Of a stretch of DNA of 12,277 nt, positions 6,500 through 12,277 are shown piece after piece. Numbering within the stretch: the first letter of the stretch is position 1; each line of letters opens with the position of its first letter. The position numbers were made by a program, and so were the translations under genes. The notes under the pieces are model-generated. The model was not told the DNA's origin and searched no databases. It saw nothing but the letters and a program-made list of their open reading frames with translations. The DNA lies in contig JBKCCF010000109.1 of NCBI GenBank assembly GCA_046305255.1, positions 1 to 12,277 of the forward strand, in the 5' to 3' direction. This DNA comes from UBA6136 sp046305255. Lineage in GTDB: Bacteria; Pseudomonadota; Gammaproteobacteria; Methylococcales; Methylococcaceae.

Positions 6500-7462
6500 A
6501 TGAGTTTGAGCTGGTTTCATAAGCTGGTCCCATCCAAAATCCGTACAGAGGCGTCTACCAAAGGCACCATACCCGAGGGTCTCTGGAGTAAATGCCCCAG
6601 TTGCAATGCCATACTGTATCGGTCCGAAGTGGACCGTAACCTGTCGGTCTGCCCTAAATGCGGCCATCACATGCGCCAAAGCGCCCGTAAGCGCTTGCAT
6701 AGCTTCCTGGATCCCGGTAACCGCACCGAAATAGGTGAAAATCTGGTAGCCGTCGATGCTCTTAAATTCAAGGACAGCAAGAAGTACAAGGACCGTCTGG
6801 CCCAGGCGCAGAAAACTACTGGCGAGAAAGATGCCTTGATTGTAGTTGCTGGACAACTGGAAGGCCGACCCATTGTCGCCGCCGCCTTCAATTTCGAATT
6901 CATGGGTGGATCAATGGGCTCCGTAGTCGGTGAGCGCTTCGTCCGTGGGGTCAACTACTGCCTGGCCAATGGCGTGCCCATGGTGGTTTTCTGCGCCAGT
7001 GGTGGTGCTCGAATGCAGGAATCACTGCTGTCACTGTTTCAGATGGCCAAAACCAGCGCTGCCCTTGCGGCTATGGCCGCAGCCCGTATCCCGTTTATCT
7101 CCGTCATGACTGATCCCACCATGGGGGGTGTATCGGCGAGTCTCGCCATGCTCGGTGACATTAATATTGGTGAACCCGGTGCCCTGATTGGCTTCGCCGG
7201 TCCCCGCGTGATTGAGCAGACCGTGCGGGAGAAACTCCCGGAGGGCTTCCAGCGCAGCGAATTTCTGCTCGATCACGGCGCACTCGATATGATCGTTGAT
7301 CGACGCGAAATGCGACAGACCATTGCCTCCCTGTTCGACTTGATGATGCCGGAACAACCACTGCTGACCCGAAGGGTCAGTCGCAGCGCCCGACTGCGGT
7401 TGCCGCGCAGTGATCATCGGGATGCAGCCGGAACCCTGAGTAACCCGCACAGCGACAACTAA
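6500..7462 (+). CDS. accD: Acetyl-CoA carboxylase carboxyltransferase subunit beta (AccD)
   Basis: AccD, together with AccA, transfers the carboxyl group from carboxybiotin on AccB to acetyl-CoA, giving malonyl-CoA for fatty acid synthesis. From ATG 6500 it has 320 residues, slightly longer than the 304 of E. coli. A four-cysteine zinc ribbon is at the N-terminus: Cys32, Cys35, Cys51 and Cys54 in CPSC and CPKC. The crotonase-type carboxyltransferase core follows, with FNFEFMGGSMGSVVGE, SGGARMQE (from residue 167) and MTDPTMGGVSAS. The in-frame TTG at 6488 would add only four residues and is one base after the trpA stop; ATG is preferred because MSLSWFHKLVP is a usual AccD start. The ribosome binding site is weak. 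The C-terminal tail is Arg-rich and not recognisably conserved. Confidence 0.96.
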   Translation: MSLSWFHKLVPSKIRTEASTKGTIPEGLWSKCPSCNAILYRSEVDRNLSVCPKCGHHMRQSARKRLHSFLDPGNRTEIGENLVAVDALKFKDSKKYKDRLAQAQKTTGEKDALIVVAGQLEGRPIVAAAFNFEFMGGSMGSVVGERFVRGVNYCLANGVPMVVFCASGGARMQESLLSLFQMAKTSAALAAMAAARIPFISVMTDPTMGGVSASLAMLGDINIGEPGALIGFAGPRVIEQTVREKLPEGFQRSEFLLDHGALDMIVDRREMRQTIASLFDLMMPEQPLLTRRVSRSARLRLPRSDHRDAAGTLSNPHSDN

Positions 7463-7466
7463 ATCC

Positions 7467-8729
7467 ATGCGCTTTGCAACGCTGGCCGATTGGCTGGCCT
7501 GGCAGGAAACCCTGCATCCCAAGGCCATCGACCTGGGACTTGCCCGGGTTGCCGGCGTGTTTGAGTGTCTGGCTCTGCCGGACGCGGCCGTACTGACTAT
7601 TACCGTGGGTGGTACGAACGGCAAAGGCTCATGTGTTGCCATGCTAGACAGAATTTTTCGTGAGTCCGGCTACCGGGTGGGCACCTACACCTCTCCTCAT
7701 CTCCTTCGCTACAACGAGCGTATCTGCATTGATGGGCGTCCGGTGAGCGACGATCGCATTGTGGCCTCGTTTCAGCGTATAGATGACGCCCGTGGCGATA
7801 CCTCACTCAGTTTTTTCGAATTCGGCACTTTAACTGCCCTGGATATTTTTTCCGACCAGAATCTTGATATCAGGATTCTGGAAGTAGGACTCGGTGGACG
7901 GCTTGATGCGGTCAATATCATCGACCCTGATATAGCCTTGATCGCCAGCATTGGTATCGATCATCAGGAGTGGCTGGGTAATACCCGCGATGCGATCGGT
8001 ATCGAGAAAGCGGGCATTTTTCGGCCAGGAAGACCTGCCGTCATTGGCGACCCTGACCTTCCTGAAAGCGTTTTGCAACTAGCGCAAAATCTTGAAACGC
8101 CACTTTATCGCCAGGGGCTTGAATTCAGCTATGAAGCAGGCGTTGAAGGCTGGCAATGGCGCGACCCGCACGTGAGTCTGGATGGGCTACCCATACCTGC
8201 CATACCCGGCGAGCATCAACTGATGAATGCCGCTGCCGTGCTCAAGGTTCTGCAGATCGCACGTGGTCGCTATCCGGTGAGCGAAGCGGCGATTCGGCGT
8301 GGGTTGGCCGAAGTGACCTTACCAGGGCGCTTTCAGTTATTTTTTGGCCCCATCCCGGTGTTGCTGGATGTCGCTCACAACCCCCAGGCCGTCAGTAAAC
8401 TGGCGGAGCATCTCCATAATCATTATCGGGATCGTCGCATCCACGCCGTGTTTGCCGTCATGCGGGACAAGGACATCGCCGGTATCATCGCCACGATCTG
8501 CGATACGATTGATTGCTGGTATCTTGCTCCTCTGCAGATGACGCGGGCAGCGACGCCGGAACAGTTGCTGCCCATCCTGACCGACGCCGGAGTGGTAACG
8601 GTCCGGACGGGCTTCAGTGATGTGGCAGCTACGGTTGCCGCGGCGCGCGGTGCTGCACATGACGGCGATCTGATTCTGGTATTCGGGTCTTTTTTTCTGG
8701 TTTCAGACTATCTGGCGCAAGCCGCTTAA
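7467..8729 (+). CDS. folC: Bifunctional folylpolyglutamate/dihydrofolate synthase (FolC)
   Basis: FolC is an ATP-dependent ligase of the Mur ligase family. It adds L-glutamate to dihydropteroate, giving dihydrofolate, and extends the polyglutamate tail of folates. The protein has 420 residues, normal for the family. The P-loop is VGGTNGKGS (residues 47-55), followed by YTSPHLLRYNERICIDG and the Mur-ligase stretch EVGLGGRLDAVNII. GIDHQEWLG and the C-terminal domain motif LDVAHNPQA are also typical. It starts four bases after the accD stop with no visible Shine-Dalgarno sequence, so reinitiation by ribosomes finishing accD is plausible. accD-folC-SPOR is a well-conserved neighbourhood in gammaproteobacteria. 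Dual dihydrofolate synthase activity is assumed from the bacterial family and is not visible in the motifs. Confidence 0.95.
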   Translation: MRFATLADWLAWQETLHPKAIDLGLARVAGVFECLALPDAAVLTITVGGTNGKGSCVAMLDRIFRESGYRVGTYTSPHLLRYNERICIDGRPVSDDRIVASFQRIDDARGDTSLSFFEFGTLTALDIFSDQNLDIRILEVGLGGRLDAVNIIDPDIALIASIGIDHQEWLGNTRDAIGIEKAGIFRPGRPAVIGDPDLPESVLQLAQNLETPLYRQGLEFSYEAGVEGWQWRDPHVSLDGLPIPAIPGEHQLMNAAAVLKVLQIARGRYPVSEAAIRRGLAEVTLPGRFQLFFGPIPVLLDVAHNPQAVSKLAEHLHNHYRDRRIHAVFAVMRDKDIAGIIATICDTIDCWYLAPLQMTRAATPEQLLPILTDAGVVTVRTGFSDVAATVAAARGAAHDGDLILVFGSFFLVSDYLAQAA

Positions 8730-8730
8730 T

Positions 8731-8737
8731 TAAGGGG
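8731..8737 (+). promoter_or_regulatory. Ribosome binding site that decides the dedD-like start
   Basis: TAAGGGG is followed by two ATG codons in the same frame, at 8740 and 8746. The first is only two bases away and too close for efficient use; the second is eight bases away. This favours ATG 8746. Confidence 0.6.
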
Positions 8738-8745
8738 TAATGACG

Positions 8746-9654
8746 ATGGATGAAGAATTGAAGCGCCGCTTGATTGGCGCCGGCATTATCACGATCCTTG
8801 CTGTTGTAATCGTACCCCTGTTTTTCGAAAACAAGTCGAGACCAGCGGATAGCGGGGTAGAAACCCTGGCCCTGCCCAAGACCTCGATGGAAAAACCGGC
8901 CGAAGCAACGACCGAACTGCCCGGAGCTGCCCCTATGGCCACTGATGGTGCAGTAGTGGCGGAAAAACCCGCGCCGAGAAAGCGGGGTTATACGGTGGTG
9001 CCACTGGATGAACCCGCTACCAGGCCAGCTAAAGCGGAACCGGAGGCGCTGCCATCACCAGCCCTGCCCGATGCCCGTAATGCGCAGGATGAGCTTGAAT
9101 CCCCCTCAGACGGGGACCAACCTGTTGAGGAAGAGGAAACACCTGCGGTCAGTGCGCCGGCGGCGGTGGTCACTCCCGCTGTCAGGCCACAAGCCAGGCC
9201 AGCCAGCCCTGTGGCAACAGATGCCAAAAAGACCGTCAAGGCTCCCAAGTCTCCGGCAGCCATAGCGGATACCCATACCGCTCCGATCCAGAAGCCCAGG
9301 TCACAGTCTGTAGCAAAATCATCGACTACCCCCGCTGCGCCAGTCAGTAAATCGGCTACCAAGCCAGCTAAACCCGCCAGCGCCCGGTCCGCTGCTGCTG
9401 CACGTACCCAGGATGTATCGTCCTCATGGGTGGTGCAGGCGGGAACCTTCTCGACCGAATCCAATGCCCGCGTGCTGGCCGACAAATTGCGCAAACGCAA
9501 TCTCCCTGCAACCGTACATGTGACCCAGGGTAGTTCCGGCACTCTCTACAGAGTGACGGTCGGCAGCAATCTCAATCGCAACCGCGCGGAACAGATACAA
9601 AAAGATCTGGAAGCCCAGGATGGCGTCAAGGGCATGATTTTTCAGAATCACTGA
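8746..9654 (+). CDS. SPOR-domain inner-membrane protein, DedD-like
   Basis: This is a bitopic membrane protein that probably gathers at the division septum by binding glycan strands stripped of stem peptides, as DedD and other SPOR proteins do. The 302 residues split into three parts. A short charged cytoplasmic end (MDEELKRR) is followed by one membrane helix at about residues 9-27. Then comes a long low-complexity linker of about 195 residues rich in Pro, Ala, Lys, Ser and Thr, which should span the periplasm. A C-terminal SPOR domain runs from about 226, starting SSWVVQAGTFSTESNARVLA and including YRVTVGS. E. coli DedD has 220 residues, so the linker is longer here. Position between folC and cvpA matches dedD in enteric bacteria and the unnamed SPOR gene in Pseudomonas. 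I leave the symbol blank because the linker makes orthology hard to judge by eye. Confidence 0.9.
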   Translation: MDEELKRRLIGAGIITILAVVIVPLFFENKSRPADSGVETLALPKTSMEKPAEATTELPGAAPMATDGAVVAEKPAPRKRGYTVVPLDEPATRPAKAEPEALPSPALPDARNAQDELESPSDGDQPVEEEETPAVSAPAAVVTPAVRPQARPASPVATDAKKTVKAPKSPAAIADTHTAPIQKPRSQSVAKSSTTPAAPVSKSATKPAKPASARSAAAARTQDVSSSWVVQAGTFSTESNARVLADKLRKRNLPATVHVTQGSSGTLYRVTVGSNLNRNRAEQIQKDLEAQDGVKGMIFQNH

Positions 9655-9701
9655 GCGTGATACCCCTTTTGAGCGCCTTACAGCAACTGGAGTCCTGACG
9701 C

Positions 9702-10214
9702 GTGCCACCCTTCAACTGGCTTGATCTCTGCATCATCGGCGTTATGGGCCTGTCGGGCCTGGTGGGTTTGGTGCGGGGCCTGGTGAGAGAAGTATTTTCC
9801 TTGGCGGCCTGGGGTGTTGCGATCTGGGTCAGCCTGCATTACGGCGCAACCGTTGCCGTCTACCTTGAGTCACTGATACCGCTCCCTTCAGCCCGTGCCG
9901 CAGCGGCTTTTGCCATGTTGTTTCTCGTGACACTGATGCTGGCCGGTCTGGCGGGTTTCTTGCTCAGCCGTCTTATTGAGAGTACTGGCCTCACCGGGAT
10001 TGATCGGCTGGCAGGTCTGCTGTTCGGCTTGGCCCGGGGTATGTTGATCATCGCGGTACTGGTGTTTCTGGCCAAGGAAACACCTTTTCCGCAGGATCCC
10101 TGGTGGAAGGAGTCACGACTTATCCCCCTGTTCCAGTCTTTGGCGGTCTGGCTGGCAAGCCAGATTCCTCCCGGCTATGTCAGCCGACTCGGTTCCCAGA
10201 TTATTTCCCATTGA
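9702..10214 (+). CDS. cvpA: CvpA family inner-membrane protein
   Basis: CvpA proteins are small polytopic inner-membrane proteins, named for a role in colicin V production and later linked to resistance to bile salts and other envelope stress; their biochemical activity is unknown. The protein has 170 residues (E. coli 162) with four hydrophobic segments at about 6-24, 29-47, 64-88 and 102-124, and an amphipathic C-terminal end. The opening FNWLDLCIIGVM and the stretch GLVRGLVREVFSLAAWGVA are the typical family start. The GTG at 9702 has CTGGAG at 9687-9692, nine bases upstream. It sits immediately before purF, the arrangement that gives the gene its link with purine synthesis in many proteobacteria; co-transcription with purF is expected. 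Confidence 0.94.
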   Translation: MPPFNWLDLCIIGVMGLSGLVGLVRGLVREVFSLAAWGVAIWVSLHYGATVAVYLESLIPLPSARAAAAFAMLFLVTLMLAGLAGFLLSRLIESTGLTGIDRLAGLLFGLARGMLIIAVLVFLAKETPFPQDPWWKESRLIPLFQSLAVWLASQIPPGYVSRLGSQIISH

Positions 10215-10229
10215 TTCAGGTTTAGGACT

Positions 10230-11738
10230 ATGTGTGGTATTGCCGGTATCGTTTCCAGTGAGGACGTGAATCAGGAACTCTATGAAGCACTGACCGTGCT
10301 TCAGCACCGGGGCCAGGATGCCGCCGGTATCGTGACGTGTGAGGGTAACCGTTTTCATCTGCGCAAGGACAGTGGACTGGTTCGGGACGTCTTTCACACG
10401 CGTCACATGCTAAATCTGCGCGGTAGCATGGGTATTGCCCATGTCCGTTATCCGACTGCAGGTTGCATCAGTTCGGCTGAGGCCCAGCCGTTCTACGTCA
10501 ACTCGCCCTACGGCATCACGTTGGCTCATAACGGTAATTTGACCAATGCCGAAGCCCTCAAGCAGGAACTGTTTGTCGAGGACCAGCGCCACCTAAATAC
10601 CGACTCCGACTCCGAAGTGCTGCTCAATGTTTTCGCTCACGAGCTGCACGAGCTCGGCAAACTCAGCATTGGTGCCGATGATGTCTTTCAATCGGTCGCG
10701 CGCGTACACAAACGTTGCCGGGGTGCCTATTCGGTGGTGGCGATGCTCACCGGATTTGGCATCGTCGCCTTTCGCGACCCGCATGGTATCAGGCCCCTGG
10801 TCTACGGTGAGCGCAAAACTGCAAAGGGTACCGACTACATGTTCGCTTCAGAAAGCGTGGCGCTAGATGTGCTTGGGTTCACCACGGTACGCGATGTAGC
10901 CCCTGGTGAGGCCATCATCATCGAGAAGGACGGCACTCTGCACGCCCGCCAATGTGCCAGCGCGACCTCAATGTCGCCCTGCATTTTCGAATATGTCTAC
11001 TTTGCCCGCCCCGATTCAATTCTTGACAGTATTTCGGTCTACAAGGCTCGCCGCAGGATGGGCGACAAACTCGCTGACAAGATTCAGCGACTGCGGCCCG
11101 ATCATGACATCGACGTGGTGATTCCCATACCCGACACCAGCCGAACCTCGGCACTGCAACTGGCCAACAAACTGGGCGTCAAGTACCGCGAAGGTTTCAT
11201 CAAGAATCGCTATATCGGTAGAACCTTCATCATGCCAGGCCAGCAGTTGCGCAAGAAATCGGTGCGGCAGAAACTCAACGCCATAGGCATGGAGTTCAAG
11301 GATCGCAATGTGCTGCTGGTCGATGATTCCATCGTGCGTGGAACAACTTCCGAACAAATCATCCAGATGGCCCGCGATGCCGGAGCGAAAAAAGTCTATC
11401 TGGCCTCGGCTGCCCCACCGGTCAGGTACCCGAACGTTTATGGCATTGATATGCCTGCGGCTGAAGAATTGATTGCCCATGGCCGGACGGAAGAGGAAGT
11501 TCAGACTGCGCTGGGCTGTGACTGGCTGATCTATCAGGGGCTACAGGATCTCATTGACGCCGTACAGCGCGGTAATCCGGGTATACGTCAGTTCGACACG
11601 TCCTGCTTCAATGGTGAATATGTCACCGGCGACGTTCATCCGGACTACCTTGAGCGCCTCAGCAACCATCGGAATGACACTGCAAAGGTTGGTCGCGATG
11701 GTGTGGGTTCGATGATAGGTTTGCATAACGCCGGATAA
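10230..11738 (+). CDS. purF: Amidophosphoribosyltransferase (PurF)
   Basis: PurF makes 5-phosphoribosylamine from PRPP and glutamine, the first committed step of purine synthesis. It has 502 residues (E. coli 505). The N-terminal glutaminase domain begins MCGIAGIV; Cys2 becomes the N-terminal nucleophile after Met removal, so there is no propeptide as in the iron-sulfur Bacillus type. RGQDAAGI, RYPTAG and AHNGNLTNA are glutaminase motifs. FEYVYFARPDS lies in the middle, and the PRPP-binding loop VLLVDDSIVRGTT occupies residues 361-373 of the C-terminal phosphoribosyltransferase domain. It starts 15 bases after cvpA, with CAGG nine bases and TAGGA two bases before the ATG. No PurR-type operator was recognised within or just before cvpA. 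Feedback control by AMP and GMP is a family property. Confidence 0.97.
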   Translation: MCGIAGIVSSEDVNQELYEALTVLQHRGQDAAGIVTCEGNRFHLRKDSGLVRDVFHTRHMLNLRGSMGIAHVRYPTAGCISSAEAQPFYVNSPYGITLAHNGNLTNAEALKQELFVEDQRHLNTDSDSEVLLNVFAHELHELGKLSIGADDVFQSVARVHKRCRGAYSVVAMLTGFGIVAFRDPHGIRPLVYGERKTAKGTDYMFASESVALDVLGFTTVRDVAPGEAIIIEKDGTLHARQCASATSMSPCIFEYVYFARPDSILDSISVYKARRRMGDKLADKIQRLRPDHDIDVVIPIPDTSRTSALQLANKLGVKYREGFIKNRYIGRTFIMPGQQLRKKSVRQKLNAIGMEFKDRNVLLVDDSIVRGTTSEQIIQMARDAGAKKVYLASAAPPVRYPNVYGIDMPAAEELIAHGRTEEEVQTALGCDWLIYQGLQDLIDAVQRGNPGIRQFDTSCFNGEYVTGDVHPDYLERLSNHRNDTAKVGRDGVGSMIGLHNAG

Positions 11739-11752
11739 CAAGGGATATCCCC

Positions 11753-12277
11753 ATGAATGACATCGACTGGAATGATTACCACATGGATACCCAGGCCATC
11801 CGCGCCGGGCAACATCGGACAGCCGAAGGCGAGCACTCTGACCCGATCTTCCCGACTTCCAGCTATGTGTTCGGCAGTGCGGCCGAAGCGGCGGCACGGT
11901 TTTCCGGCAAGGTGCCAGGCAATATCTACTCCCGTTTCACCAATCCCACCGTGCGTGCCTTCGAGGAAAGGCTGGCCGCCATGGAAGGGGGAGAGCGCTG
12001 TATTGCCGTGGCGTCAGGTATGGCAGCCATTGCGACCATGGCCTTCGGTCTGCTCAAGGCTGGCGACCATGTGGTCTGCTCACGCGGCGTATTCGGCAAT
12101 ACCGTCCTCCTGTTCCAGAACTTCCTGGGTAAATTCGGGGTGCGGACCACGTTCGTTGATTTGACCGATTACGACGCCTGGGCGACAGCCATCACGCCTG
12201 AGACCCGCCTGTTATTTGTCGAAACGCCGTCCAATCCGCTAACCGAAATCGTCGATATCCGCCAGCTTGCCGAACTG
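11753..12277 (+). CDS. metZ: O-succinylhomoserine sulfhydrylase (MetZ), 5' part, cut by window edge
   Basis: This PLP enzyme of the Cys/Met metabolism family makes homocysteine directly from O-succinylhomoserine and sulfide, bypassing MetB and MetC. The ATG at 11753 opens a frame that runs 175 codons to the last base with no stop; the PLP lysine lies beyond. AAGGGA at 11740-11745, seven bases upstream, supports the start. RAGQHRTAEGEHSDPIFPTSSYVF is close to Pseudomonas MetZ as remembered. Tyr59 and Arg61 in YSRFTNPT, SGMAA (88-92) and VETPSNP are family hallmarks, and Phe114 in GVFGNT replaces the tyrosine seen in cystathionine gamma-lyases, as in other MetZ. Position 14 bases after purF is the conserved purF-metZ order. 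MetY or MetB are alternatives on motifs alone, but sequence and context favour MetZ. Confidence 0.92.
   Translation, partial: MNDIDWNDYHMDTQAIRAGQHRTAEGEHSDPIFPTSSYVFGSAAEAAARFSGKVPGNIYSRFTNPTVRAFEERLAAMEGGERCIAVASGMAAIATMAFGLLKAGDHVVCSRGVFGNTVLLFQNFLGKFGVRTTFVDLTDYDAWATAITPETRLLFVETPSNPLTEIVDIRQLAEL

Noticed and set aside
7031..7642. A 203-codon open frame on the minus strand
   Set aside because: It is antisense to the end of accD and start of folC and crosses their boundary; both plus-strand genes are clear.
8988..9542. A 184-codon Ala/Gly/Ser-rich open frame on the minus strand
   Set aside because: It mirrors the low-complexity Pro/Ala linker of the SPOR protein; its composition follows from the opposite strand.
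9655..9701. Possible terminator or promoter in the gap between the SPOR gene and cvpA
   Set aside because: The 47 bases contain a CCCCTTTT run but no stem before it, and no paired -35/-10 hexamers that I could support.

Overview
The window is an ordinary chromosomal housekeeping segment of a bacterium, most likely a gammaproteobacterium. Three things point there: the run SPOR/DedD-cvpA-purF-metZ behind truA-trpF-accD-folC is the order known from Pseudomonas-type genomes; the Uup protein closely resembles the enterobacterial one as I remember it; and the citrate synthase is of the GltA type. The sequence is moderately GC-rich. I cannot name a genus. No mobile element, CRISPR array, tRNA, rRNA or toxin-antitoxin pair is visible, and base composition does not change obviously along the window.

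Layout. Bases 1-1348 (minus strand) hold the first 449 codons of uup, an ABC-F ATPase whose 3' end lies beyond the left edge. A 155-base gap with a small tetranucleotide repeat separates it from gltA (citrate synthase, 1504-2802, minus strand). A 206-base divergent intergenic region follows. From 3009 to the right edge all genes are on the plus strand and tightly packed: truA, trpF, trpB, trpA, accD, folC, a dedD-like SPOR gene, cvpA, purF and metZ, the last cut by the right edge. The longest gap in this series is 47 bases; truA/trpF and trpB/trpA overlap by four bases (GTGA), and trpF/trpB overlap by 26 bases if trpB starts at the TTG preferred here.

How the genes relate. The plus-strand series looks like one long transcription unit, or several overlapping ones, for basic biosynthesis: tRNA pseudouridylation (truA), the last steps of tryptophan synthesis (trpFBA), the carboxyltransferase beta subunit of acetyl-CoA carboxylase (accD), folate polyglutamylation (folC), a septal peptidoglycan-binding protein (dedD-like), an inner-membrane protein (cvpA), the first committed step of purine synthesis (purF) and methionine synthesis by direct sulfhydrylation (metZ). 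Catalytic residues are intact in every enzyme where the relevant part lies in the window. I see no trp leader peptide or attenuator in front of trpF, since it starts inside truA.

I did not find a new biological system. The points worth a second look are small: the divergent gltA/truA region with a 10-base direct repeat and a hairpin, the GTCA repeat in the gltA-uup gap, the trpB start, and several starts lacking a clear Shine-Dalgarno sequence.
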